DNA from: Paraspadella gotoi
Lineage: Eukaryota > Chaetognatha
Length of the DNA: 64,000 nt
Assembly (NCBI GenBank): GCA_051294375.1
Contig: CM119266.1
Span: 27,015,069 to 27,079,068 of the forward strand
Direction of reading: 5' to 3'
Shown: piece by piece, positions 23,276 through 34,065 of the stretch
Layout: each line of letters begins with the position of its first letter
How positions within the stretch are numbered: position 1 is the first letter of the stretch
The notes under the pieces: model-generated
The model's database searches: none
Told to the model about the DNA's origin: nothing
What the model saw: the letters and a program-made list of their open reading frames with translations, nothing else
Position numbers and translations under genes: made by a program

Positions 23276-24197
23276 ACCCCAACCCTCCCGATCTTTACGC
23301 TTGTCCAAAAGGACGACCTTTGCCCTTCACGATGTCCTTTCCCAACTCGGCGTTTGCCCTTTCCAATCATCGCCATTTTCACTATCTTTTCACTATCTTT
23401 CACTATTTTTTCACTATATTTCACTTTTTGGCACTTTCACTTGCTTTTATTTACTTTTGCCTGATTACACTTGCTTTCACTCGCTTTTATTTTCTTTAAT
23501 TTAAAATTTTTTCAGTGTTTTCAATTATATTTTATCACATACATTTTAGAGATCGCCAATTCATTAGTTATTCCATCTACTTTCTCATAGACCAAATTCA
23601 TCTCGTTTTTCAACTAACTCCCTTTAAAAAAAAGCAAAACAGTAAATTACGCCTTTCCATCTCTGATGCCAGAAAAGCGGACAAATATGATTTGTCGTCT
23701 CTTAAACCAAAACCGATTTCCCTCTTGCGCCACTTCTCGTCTAGCCCCGCCCCACCCGCCGAATTTTTTCCCCGCCTCCCGCCGTTCCGCCAGATGCCCG
23801 CATATTCTGAGCTACTGACCCCCTCCGAGACCTTTCCACTTCTGTGGCGAAATCTAGCGACGAAAACCGAGGATGACATCGACGGCGAAAAAGAGTAAGG
23901 ATGACATGGACAAACTAGGAAAATCGACTGAGAAGAAAAATACGACGAAGACGAAGGCGATTCGGACAATGATTACTGATCGCATGTGTCAAATTATCAA
24001 AGGATATTTAAACATTTCAGCGAGTTTTGAAGTCCTCTATACAGGATTAAGTTTGGAGTCTTTGAACTTATAATAAATATTGCAACCATTTAAAAATTCA
24101 ATAGAAATGACTGGATTACCTTATGAAGATGGCGAGTCTGTAAGCCAGTAAACTTGACAAACTCGCGCCATGCCCCTCACGAAATCACAAATCTCAC

Positions 24198-24357
24198 CGG
24201 TGTAAGTGACTCCGACCATGAGGACCCGCTGCCCGTTGGGTCCCGGCGAAACGAAAGCGAAGGTGGAAGAAGTTTCGTCGTTGCCGACGAGCGTCTCGTT
24301 GCGAACAATGAGGATGCGATCGCTGATGTTGGAGAGACGTCGTAGTTCGCACAATCC
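24198..24357 (-). CDS. PlexA: Plexin exon 3: sema domain
   Basis: The acceptor is CATCCGCAG|GGATTG and the donor is ACCG|GTGAGAT. The exon is 160 nt: 53 codons plus one base. It begins GLCELRRLSNISDRI, matching the plexin QG-C--R-L-NIS strand directly after the LYQ that ends exon 2. It continues with VGNDETSSTFAFVSPGP, like the AN--NSSTVAFI-PGP strand of plexins, and ends VLMVGVTYT plus the first base of Gly. Frame and splice phase agree with both neighbours. No frame disruption is visible. The read-through past the donor on the same frame (about 24121-24197) is intron. Confidence 0.9.
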
Positions 24358-24510
24358 CTGCGGATGGAAAAGGGGAGATGCGATCAATGAAGTGGCGTTT
24401 GTTGTTTGCAAATTCGGGAGGAGTCATTTTATATACAAAGGTAAGTTTATATAGACTTCAGTGATAGGGAAGTCAGGTACAATGGGATCTAATACGTTAA
24501 ATAGACTGAC

Positions 24511-24862
24511 AGAGTCTTGATTGAATGATTTCGGGTTACAGCGATATTATTTATTTATATTTTTTTACAGAATTTATCACTATAGTAAAAATTAGTCCCC
24601 AATATGCTAGTAATTTTTTTCTATCTTTGTTTTTTGAAAAATCGATCAATAAGTGCTTGCAACTCATCAAAATTAAAAAAAAAAAGACTTTTTTTTCATT
24701 AAAAAAGATCGATATCTTATAAAAGATCAGTCAGAATAAAATTTAACCAGCGACAATCTAGTAAGAGGAATGTAGGCCTTAAACCCCCATACCCTGTCCA
24801 AAGTCATGTGCAAGATTGCTTAATACTTATTATTTATATTGATTGGACCGATTTCATAGAAC
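24511..24862. repeat. Dispersed repeat family B, diverged copy
   Basis: Shares AGAGTCTTGATTGA, then GGCCTTAAACCCCCATACCC, TGTCCAAAGTCA, a GCAAGAT-GCTTA word and a TATTGATTGGACCGATTTCAT end with the 17.0 and 17.8 kb copies, in the same order and orientation but with many substitutions and an AT-rich insertion. Lies in plexin intron 2 just upstream of exon 3. Non-coding; likely an old transposon remnant of unknown class. Confidence 0.55.
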
Positions 24863-25179
24863 GCGGAAACAATATTGACGTCGCTAAGACTCAACCTTAA
24901 CATGAAGTAACTACTACATTTTCGGATATAAATCAAAATTCACATTTTCTATCTCAACGTTTTGATGACATGCTAATACTTTCAGTCCCGCTTGGTAAAA
25001 AAAAAATGGCACGCGAAAAACTGTCCTCGTGAAAATGCTTCCTGAACAGTGAACACCGAACAATGCAAAATAACACTGCACACCTGAGCAAAGAGGAAAG
25101 GAAAAAAAGGAAAAAAACAATTCGCTTCTTTGGAGCGAATGGCTGAGTTTCGACAGTGCGAGGTCTTTCCTATTCAGAA

Positions 25180-25185
<6 letters not shown>

Positions 25186-25210
<25 letters not shown>

Positions 25211-25553
25211 GTTCAATCCGACCCTCTTCCCCCCCACGGGTCTCTTCCGGTTTAGTGCGTACTGCGTACGGACGGCGACGAGCGAATTACGCGCAATGAC
25301 GGCGCAGTAAAAGAGATTCGTCTGCCCCGAGGACGGAAAGGGGGCGTGTCGGATTGGGGACACTGGGGGGATGTGTACGGGGGGTGGAGGGGGAAAACAA
25401 GGTGAAGGAAGGAAAAGAAAGGAAGAAAAAGTAAAGAGAAAGGATGAAGTAAGTTGAAGGGTAAGGACGCTAGACAAGACGAAAAAAATTATGCGCAACG
25501 AAGATGCAGTAAAAATCGGAGAGAACGCCGACGCAAGAAGGAGAAATGGTAAA

Positions 25554-25602
<49 letters not shown>
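25186..25602. repeat. (CT)n and (GA)n runs in inverted orientation
   Basis: A CT run at about 25186-25210 is followed by a (GA)n run at about 25557-25602. The two could pair as arms of an inverted repeat across about 350 bp. Both strands give Ser-Leu and Arg-Glu frames that are not genes. Confidence 0.9.
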
Positions 25603-25610
<8 letters not shown>

Positions 25611-25860
25611 GAGAATTTACGGTTTGGCAACGGGAGCAACCGTTCAGAGGAATGGAGAGAGAGAGAGAGACAGAGAGAGAGACGAACTGAAGTACCGGCA
25701 TGGGCGTGGCGTGGGCGGAGAATAGGAAACAGCAGGTGGAAAATGACAAGGGTCTAAATTTAATGTAGCGTCGGGAGAAAAAGAGAAACGTCGGACGATT
25801 TGTTCGGCTGAATTATGAGGAAATGGGGCGAGACCTCAGTCGGCCAAACGGATTTTTTTA

Positions 25861-26130
25861 GTTGCGCCGCGCTTACTCGCGGAGCAACTCTATAAGTCAC
25901 TTTTTGGTCGGTCGGTCGGTCCGTCGGTCTGTCACATTTACGATTTACCTATAGTTTTTGCTCATTTCTTAAGATAGGAAAAAACCTCAAATTTAAGGGA
26001 CTGCTAGCGCCGCCTTCAGAGCATGTCAAATACACGGGCAAAAAAAGTTTTTTAATCATGTCATATTATTTGATAAAGGAAATACTGCGTCACGCAACAC
26101 ATTGGAATTACCGTTCTTGTTTTTTTAATT
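25861..26130. repeat. Dispersed repeat family A with (TCGG)n core, copy 1
   Basis: Starts GTTGCGCCGCGCTTACTCGC, then AACTCTATAAGTCACTTTT and a (TCGG)n run with TCCG/TCTG variants. It ends about 250 bp later with CACATTGGAATTACCGTTCT before a T run. The same order of blocks occurs in direct orientation at 50068-50290. The TCGG run is therefore part of a mobile or dispersed unit rather than an isolated microsatellite. No coding capacity seen. Lies in plexin intron 2. Confidence 0.75.
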
Positions 26131-27045
26131 TGAGAAAATCTTGAAAGAAAGAAGGAAAAAAGGGTGGAGCCTTTCGATTCGCTCATGATGAAAACCGGAT
26201 GAAGGAATAAGAAAGTCATTGTTTGAAAAAGTTTAATTTCTTAAATTCGTTCCGTCTTCAGCGAAAGAGGAAGTTTGCTTCAATCAGTTGACAGATTTTT
26301 GTGGTCTTTTTTAACGAAATTTCGTGTCTTTAATTGGTAGATTTGTTTTCAAAGATGTCAGTTGTTTTTTCCCCTCGTCAACTACTGTTCAATGTGTTCA
26401 AATCATAGAAAAAAAATAGAAAGATTGCAAACTAAGCCGCAGTCTGCTCACGCGACGCTGATGCGCCTTCTTTCCACGCAATTGTTTATCCCCCTCGCCG
26501 AAACGCCGCTTCCCACCAACCAGTCTCTCTGGCCAGTAGCCACTGTCCTGTCCGCTCACATCCAAGGCCCCACCACCATCCTCCCCCCTCAAGGACCGTT
26601 AACGTCACCAAGTTTGCGACGAGAGGAGGAACAACTTTTTTTTCTTATTTTCATATTTGACTTTTAAGATTTTCTCTCCTCAGGACGAAGAGAATATTAG
26701 GAGCGTTAACCATCCACGCGCACATCTCAAATTCTTTCGAGACGAAAATGTATTAAATTATATTATGCCTCTATATTTCTCTCCCTTCTTTCGTTCGTTT
26801 GCTTACTCTCTATCTCTTTATAACCTAAAACTCTTTCAATCTTCTTTCCTACCATCTACTATACTTCCCTCGACTTTCTCTCTCTCTCCCCTTCTCTCTC
26901 TCTCTCTCTCCCTCTCTTTCTTTCTTTCTATCTCGCAAGGAAAATATCGGATTCTCTCTTCGTTGAAAAATACACACAAAAGCCCAAAATTATTATATTT
27001 TTTTTATCCGAACAAAACTGAATCGATAACGGAAAGGCTTTCTTT

Positions 27046-27049
<4 letters not shown>

Positions 27050-27093
<44 letters not shown>
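27050..27093. repeat. (CT)n microsatellite
   Basis: About 44 bp of CT at the end of a pyrimidine-rich stretch (26760-27093). Confidence 0.95.
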
Positions 27094-27100
<7 letters not shown>

Positions 27101-29577
27101 ACAGCCGAATTCATTCTAAAAACCTCCGCATTAATATAAAACACTGACCGCACGGACTCCCCGCATATAAATTTCTCTTTTTCCACGGCTCAAACCTCGT
27201 GAGATTTTTTTTGGTGCCCTGATCGTTTCCCCCTTTCCCCTTAAAGTCATTTTCAACCCCCCACACGACCCCCCCAACGGCCACGCCCCTCTTAAACCCC
27301 ACCCCCCACACACAACAAACCTTCAGTCTCGAACCGAAAAAAGGAAAAAAAAAAGGAAAGTCGTCGACGGCTCGGACGACTCGTCTTTCTCGCATTTTTA
27401 TTCAGATTTATTCATGACGAAAACGTTAAAGATTGCCACGTGTCAAAAACGCTGATAAAGAAAAAGAGAGATAGAGAGAGAGAGAGAAAAAGATAAGGGA
27501 TGGACCGTGAGAGGGAGAGAGATGGAAGAAGAAGCAGAAAGCTTAAAGGAGAGAGAGAGATATTGAAAAGAAAATATAAAAATAGAGAATTAAAAAAAGC
27601 AAGGGCGCCCGTCTCTCTCTCTCTCTCAGCGTTGATTTATGCCATAAACCATCAAAGTCTAGAGCAAACCTTTTTTTAAAAAAAAACCTAAAAAAAAACC
27701 AAAAACGGAGCTCACCTTTTTGATATATTTTGAGAGCCTCGATAAAATCCGGGAAAAATTACACGTTTTTTCTCAGAAAAGCTTTTATAAATTTATCCAT
27801 ATCTAGTATCAGGGATAAAGATAAAAATACAATATATTTTTATATTTAATTCCGTATTTATTTTAAGTTACTGTTAGCAAAATCAAGTATAGCCAGATAA
27901 ATTAAGGATTAACGCCCAGCTCTTTAAAGAACGCTCGGGCAACCTCTGTCCTTTGGCCAGTTTATTTCCAACTTTACGGTGCTTTAAAACGAATTACCTG
28001 TATTTTGCCGAAATCACGCGGAAATTTATTACGAAAATATTTTAAGTTTAAGCATCGAAGGATTTCACCGAATTCTTTACGTCTAATTAATTTCAGGTTT
28101 TTTCTTTCCGCGCCGCGTTATTTCTGCGGGAATTTTTTTCTATCTGAGCTCTCTCTCTCTTTCTCTCTCACAATCTCTCTCTCTCTCTCATCTTTACATA
28201 ACGGATGCGGCCTCTGGCGACAAAACAACGACCTGCGGCTACTCTCGCCCCTCTCAATCGCATGGCGCGTGTTATAAAGGGGAGAGCGGAGATGGAGTGT
28301 GTGGAGAAGCAATCTGTTTTGTGGGGTGGGGTAGGAGGTCGGCGGGGTGGAGGTGCCAGAAGACGAAATCGTAAATCAAAACAAAAAAATAACTGTCGCG
28401 GAGATAAACAAAGGCCTGAAAACAAGAAAAAAAAGAGATAGATCTAAACAGAAAGGAAAGAAAAAAGAAAATAGAAACTGATAAACAAAAAACAAGAAAA
28501 GTAGCGCAAATAAATCGTTCGACCTCCACTATACCAACCCCACCGTCGACACCCCTCCTTTCTCAGGATTCTAGGAGTTGGACGGGGGGCGGGGGAATAG
28601 AAAGAGTGTTCCGAAGTTTCGGAAAGAGAGGGGGGTGGGGGGGTCGTCGGTTTTGACCCCCGGGGTTCTGACCCTCTTCCAAAGGCGGGAAGAAAAAAAA
28701 ATTAAAAAAAAACTCTGGGAAGAATTTTTTTCCATCGCGAGTCTCATTCCTTTTATATTTACTATTTTTATTATTTTTTTTGTTAGTTTTTTTTTCATTT
28801 TTGTTATTTTTTCGGGGTGAGGAAAGAATCGCAAAGAAATGACCCGATTCAATGGAAAATCCCCTCAGAGGCGACGGGCAAACGACGGCTGCCAGCGTGG
28901 GCTGCTGCGGGGTGCTGAGTGAGGAACGCTGCTGGCGCGCCCGGAAAGAATCAATCTTGATTTAACTATTTTAAAACTAACTTTAATAACTTTATTACGT
29001 TTGAACTTTAAAACAATGTTATTATTAGTCAAAAACGTTTAATATTTTTCGAGAATTAAATCGAGATTTTAAATATTATTTAAATCATAACATTCCGAAA
29101 AAAAAATTAAGATCAAATAAAAATAATAAATTGAAAGTGGTGGGAGGGAGTGGGAGGGGCCGGGGAAGCAAAGAAGGCGAGGTACACGAGGGAGAAAAAT
29201 GAGGTTTTGGTGAAACAACAGAAATATAATTGACGGCCATGATGACGAAGATAACGAGGAGAAATAAGGGGATGATATACGTAAGATTGACGTCGCCCAC
29301 GGCGGAGAACATCGAAAAAATAAGAGGAAAAATTCCATTTCGTTTTTCAAAAAAAATAAAATGTTGTGCGCGCGATTCACTCGGTTTTTTGCTTCATTGA
29401 GAATTGGGGTCGCGGGAAAAACGGGCGACCCTGAGCCTTGCAAGGGGGGGGGAGAGTAAATGGAGTGAGGGGATGTCGAGCGTTAGGGTAGGGAAAGGAA
29501 AATGGTGCAGAAATATGTATTATGTATGTGAAAGTTAAATACGAAAATTCTAAATGTCAATTATGAATAACATGCCA

Positions 29578-30068
29578 TCAGAGGACATTAATTTGTAAAA
29601 AAAATTAATTTTATGTTCTTCAATTTTCGCAATAAGCTATATTTATATATAGTACATAAAATCGAAAAAATTCAAAATAGGCTTTTATTAATTTTGATTG
29701 CAGATTTGAATTCCTCGTCAAAAGTTGAAAATATGAAAATATGAATCATTTTTGAAAATTCTTTCATTAAGTGGGTTAAAAATTAAAAAAACTATATTTA
29801 ATATATAAAAAGTTAATTTTCAGTTTAAAATATAGCTTTTTCTAATTTTTGACCCACTTAATGAAGGAATTTTTCAAAAAGAGTTATATTTCTTTTTATC
29901 AGCTTTTTATGATGAATCCAAATCTGCAAAAAAATCTTAGAAAAAACTGTTTTAAAATTTTAACATTTATTGGTTTAGTACTAGTATAAATATGGCCTAC
30001 TGCGTAAATTGTAAAATTTATTATAAATTTTTTTATTACATAAATGTTCATTAGTATAATGTTCCTCA
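29578..30068. mobile_element. Foldback / long inverted-repeat element (~490 bp)
   Basis: The two halves are imperfect reverse complements around a tip at 29802-29823. The inner arms (29750-29801 and 29824-29880) match over about 50 bp, including CATTAAGTGGGTTAAAAATT opposite AATTTTTGACCCACTTAATG. Farther out, GCAGATTTGAATTC pairs with GAATCCAAATCTGC, TATTTATATATAGTAC with GTACTAGTATAAATA, and the outer GAGGACATTA with TAATGTTCCTC. The element is AT-rich, non-coding and sits in plexin intron 2. It fits a non-autonomous DNA transposon (MITE or foldback). If transcribed, it would form a long hairpin RNA. Confidence 0.8.
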
Positions 30069-30744
30069 CTTTTAGAATTTTAATTAAAGTTAAATTTAGA
30101 ACTTTTACTACGCCTTAATATATATATATCCAGCGGAAGGGATGAAGGGAAATAGAAGTGCATTGACAGAAAAAATGAGGGAAAGAATGAAAAGAAAACA
30201 ATAGTCTTGACGCTTGATGCTATTGACGTAAGATCTCGGGAGATTCCAAACTGAAAAATATTCTTACTAGTATAGATACTGACGAAAAAATTTCGAATTT
30301 ACCCCGCGATCGACGAGTCCCATTGTTCTTTTGTTTCGGTTTGTCGTCGTGAAAATCTGAGAACGAAATCCCGCCTCACCAGATGTCGTCTGGTTAAATC
30401 TTCGCTCAACTCTCTCTCACGATACGAAATGAATAAAACGGAGCTGCTTATTCCCTTCTCCTCGGGTTCACGGGTCAGAAGAGCGCGAAACCAAAATAGC
30501 TCACAAGCGAAGCATCTCTCACGAAAAACACGAACGAAGCCGTCACGCCCTTTAACGCTTGCGACGCATGCGCGCAAACTCTTTGAACGATACTTCCATC
30601 AACGAAAAAAAGGATGCCATTGAATTTCATATTTTTCATGCTTCATGAATATTGCACAAAATGCATGATGCACATTATCCTTCACTGACAATGATGCTTC
30701 GCTCGCCCCAATTTATAAATCACGGAGACACAAGCGGAAAAGAG

Positions 30745-31020
30745 AATGACGCTAACCAGGAATGAATGGGGTCAAAAAAGAATGACGCCAACAAAGAATG
30801 AAGGAAAAAAAAATTAGGACTATAAAGAATGAAACCAACACAATAAAAATGATACCGATCACAAATGACAAAGAATAATGCTGACAAAGAATGAGGACAA
30901 CAAAGAATGAGGCCATCAAAGAATGAGGCCATCAAAGAATGAGGCCAACATAGAATGAGGCCAACAACTGCGATCAAGAATGACGCTATCCAATAATGAC
31001 GCACACCAAGAATGACGCCC
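30745..31020. repeat. Degenerate ~16-bp minisatellite (CAAAGAATGAGGCCAT)
   Basis: At least a dozen diverged copies of a unit like CAAAGAATGAGGCCAT or AAGAATGACGCCAAC, most regular at 30890-30970. The minus strand reads as LASFFDGLILC-like repeats in an open frame, an artefact of the array. A similar GTGATGGCAACGA motif recurs at 31400-31530. Confidence 0.8.
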
Positions 31021-31809
31021 TCGACGCCGGCGAAAAAAAAATCGATTTGGGCGAGGAGCGTCGACCCTTAAAAAATGATCTTGCCTCTTCTCTCTATCCG
31101 GTGATAAACAATCCCGATAATCCTCGTTTCCGTGGCAACGAAGAAAAGAGGGGGCCGTGCGATCGAGATAAACATGTATTTGGGCAATCTCGTTAAATTG
31201 TTCTGTTCTGTTCAAATCTTTTAATTATAAAACTAACATTTTTTTTCGTTTTCTCATTTCTCTCTACCTCTTACTCTTTATCACGACTCTTTCTCTTACT
31301 CTCTTCCATCTTATCTCTCTCTCTCTCTCTCTCTCTCACAGTCTAACTTGCTGCCTCGCTATTAGTTCCACAGAGCAAACTTGAAATAAACCGGCGTTCA
31401 AGCGTGGCGGAAGTGATGGCAGCGAAAGAAGGAATGAAGAAAGAGAAAAAAGGAAGTGATGGCAACGAGAGAACTGATGGCATTGAGTGAGAACCGAAAA
31501 AAGGTGATGGCAAAGATTGTGGCGAAAGTGATAAAAAAAAATAAAAAGAATGTACGTAGGAAGTAGACCCATTATTGAGACAATTTAACCAAGACAAAAC
31601 GGAGAAATACTAAAATCATACAAATAACGAATCGTGTACATTCCAAAATGAAAATTGAAATCATCAAGCTCCCCTCTTGAATATCGAGAAATGGCTACTT
31701 AAAACGGGAGACAATGCTTAGTAGAATTTTAAAAACCCCCTTTCACACTAATTGCCACCCTCCTCCACCTACCCAATTGGCCACACCGCCCAACACCCTT
31801 CAAACTAAC

Positions 31810-32041
31810 CTGATACAAGTTGGAACAGACGATGATCCTGTTGCCGAGCTCGTCGATGACCAGCGCCTTATTGACGGCGTTGGTCAGTTTGAGGCTGCAG
31901 TGCTTGGCCGAGTCTGGATTGAGCGCAACGCCGGGTCCGCAGTGCGCCGAGTCTCGTTGCGGTCCCGTGCGGACCTGGTGGAGCTGCTTCAAGTCTCTGT
32001 CCAGTTGATAGAGGCCGTTGACGGTCGCGAGGTAACGTTGC
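31810..32041 (-). CDS. PlexA: Plexin exon 2: sema domain blades
   Basis: The acceptor is AATTGCAG|G and the donor is TATCAG|GTTAGT. The 77-codon frame reads QRYLATVNGLYQLDRDLKQ, then the signature TGPQRDSAHC, a loop with a second Cys, LTNAVNKALVIDELGNR, and ends IIVCSNLYQ. All are recognisable plexin sema landmarks, including the Cys pairs of the first blade and the VNKALVID strand. It joins exon 3 in phase 0. The join from exon 1 is one base short: a phase-1 donor meets an acceptor that supplies one base before the first in-frame codon where two are needed. A lost G in the CAG|GG run would explain this, as would an alternative boundary. The opposite strand also has open frames here, but only this frame carries plexin motifs. 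Confidence 0.88.
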
Positions 32042-33066
32042 CTGCAATTTCACGGGGGGGGGGGTCGAAAGAAAGAGGAGTTGGACGTTTAAATATTTAA
32101 AAAGAATTTTTAAATATTTAAAAAGCACTTTTGGTTTGTAAATCATCAAATTATTACCAAAACCTGTAATGAATTTTAGGGCGTCACGTTTTGAACTAAA
32201 TATGGTTTTGAAATTTTTACAACCGCCCAAAATATTTTGGACGAATTAGGAAGGAATAAATATAACAATTTATATATTTAACTAGCTGTTGTAAGTATAT
32301 ACGCGACAGAAAACAGGAATGCATTTTTTTCCTTTGTTTTTGTTTTTAAATGGCATGCTTTCGGTTTTTTATTATCGGCCTTTTGCCCGCCTTGCCCGCC
32401 ATGCCCGCATCCGGCGCATCCCTCTCCATTCTCTTACGACGAGACAATTATATATAATTATATATATGAAACTAATGACTTTAACGTTGTCTTCATTAAG
32501 GACAGACGTTCGCTATTAAGAGACGATCGCTTCGTCATAAAAAACAGAGAAAAAAAGGGAGGCGACGCCCGAAGTTATTCACAGTACGATATTGTTGTTG
32601 TCGTTGTGGTTCTAAAAATCGTGGGGGGGGGCTCAGTGGCGGGCACGAGCTTACGAATCAATTTTCTCTTACTCGAGAGGAGAATTCGGCGAGTGAAAGG
32701 GGAAGGGTAAGGGGGAGGGAATAGAAATGGGAAGGTAAGGAAAGAGAGGGCAAAAGGGGCGAAAATATTTTGAGAGAGAGAGAGAGAGAGAGAGATAGAT
32801 AGAGAGAGAGAGTGGGCGAAAAAGAAGGAAAAAGAACGTAGAGAAAATAGAAAGGAGAAAAAGGGGAGAAAAAGGGGAAAAAAAGTAAGGAGCAAGTCAG
32901 CAAGAAAGAAAACTTCAATTTTACGAGAAGAAAAGAATAAATTTCTTTTTCCTCCCCAAAAAAAATTTCGCGAGGCTTCGATGTCTCGGACGGAGAGAGA
33001 TTTGAGTGGGTTGAGGGGACATAATCATACTGAAATAGTGATTAAAAAAGTTCAATACAAAAAAAA

Positions 33067-33350
33067 TTAAAATGATGTTCGCGTCGAGTCGGGAAGCTCG
33101 TCGGCCAGTTCGTCTGGCTGGGTGACCAGCACTTCATAGTGCTTTCCTTAAAATTCTGCCGGGCACTTCGGAATCGCTTCACGGGCTTTTTATAGTCATC
33201 GTCAGCCTGTATGTCCAAACACCTCGGTTCTGCACACCATGCAATCCGCTAACCCTTTTAGCATTCTCGCTCCCCTGGCTCCGCACTAGTTTCAATCTCT
33301 GAGGGCGGCACCGCCACCGTCGGATCCTGGCCCCGCAAGCCCTTCTTAAA
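33067..33350 (-). pseudogene. Frame-disrupted coding remnant, product unknown
   Basis: This GC-rich block stands out from AT-rich flanks. On the minus strand it reads as coding only if frames are changed. One frame gives GQDPTVAVPPSEIETSAEPG. The last part reads LDIQADDDYKKPVKRFRSAR QNFKE, then in another frame HYEVLVTQPDELADELPDST RTSF, ending in a TAA at 33067-33069. Each frame change can be explained by one missing base, at least one of them in a T run. It could be a terminal exon damaged by sequencing error, or a decayed gene or transposon fragment. I do not recognise the family. It lies inside plexin intron 1 on the same strand, but its peptide has no plexin features. Confidence 0.4.
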
Positions 33351-34034
33351 TAATCTATTAAATATTCCCCCTAAAAAAAAAATAACCCCGGCGACTATTT
33401 ATCCGCATTATTTATTTTTTTCCTTCCCTTCTCTTAGCGTTCCTCCGCTCGGGCAAAAGAAGGAAAAAGAAAGAAAATTGAAAAAGAAAAAGAAAAAAAA
33501 GCGTTCGTCATCTTCAGCGTTGGCGCATGCGCGCGAGGTCAAAAAAACGAGGTCGACGTGGCATCGACGCGCGCGTTCTCTCTCTTTCTTTGCGCGCGCA
33601 GGACGTGCGACGGTGTGACGGCGATAGAAGGGAGACGGAGGGGTGGGAGAGAGAGAGGGGGAGAGAGAGAGAGAGACGTGCGATGGTCGAAGTAGGTAAG
33701 TGATGATGGGGAAAGGACGCCGATAATTTTTTTTCTGAAATAAAACAATTTGACGCATAAAACGATAAAAAAGCATTGAGCGAGACTAATAACACTAAAA
33801 ATAATAAGATAATTCAGTAAAATTTAGAATTGGAAAAGTGATAAGAGACGGAAGAGAATATTATCAAGGGTGTGCTAGTTGTGTCAAGGGTGTGAGGGCA
33901 TCGGGGCGTTTCGGATTTTTTTCGCGCGCCATCGCCATTCATGGCCGGAAAATAAAAACCATTCACCCGCCTTTTTTTTTTCTTTCTCTGTCTCTCTCTC
34001 TCTTGCCAAGGCTGTGGGCGCCACTGGGTTGTGA

Positions 34035-34065
<31 letters not shown>

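Larger units (their letters stand above)
18066..24197. other. Plexin intron 3 (about 6.7 kb between exons 3 and 4): no exon seen
   Basis: Contains GA-rich sequence (18350-18500, 21460-22330 on the plus strand), T- and A-runs, TATAAAGG words at 19383 and 19411, ATCC repeats near 19813, GAC/ACG arrays (20570-20830, 20930-21125), CT runs at 22619-22649 and 23228-23272, and a TTTCACTA-type degenerate repeat at 23370-23480. A plus-strand frame at 22760-23092 consists partly of degenerate GAGGTTGCCCGAG repeats. No splice-bounded coding segment identified. Confidence 0.6.
24358..31809. other. Plexin intron 2 (about 7.5 kb)
   Basis: Between exon 2 and exon 3 of plexin. Contains dispersed repeat B (24511-24862), CT/GA runs, dispersed repeat A (25861-26130), a pyrimidine-rich stretch with a 44-bp (CT)n at 27050-27093, AT-rich sequence, the foldback element (29578-30068) and a degenerate GAATGA minisatellite (30745-31020). 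Minus-strand frames at 29085-29312 and 30299-30577 are open, but no family is recognised. Confidence 0.65.

Noticed and set aside
24121-24197. Continuation of the plexin exon 3 frame (FVRGMARVCQVYW)
   Set aside because: It follows a consensus donor (GTGAGAT), and the next plexin residues are supplied in phase by exon 4, so this is intron read-through.
30745-31020. Short regularly recurring GAATGA units resembling a CRISPR-like array
   Set aside because: Units are adjacent and degenerate without unique spacers, and the DNA is eukaryotic; it is a minisatellite.
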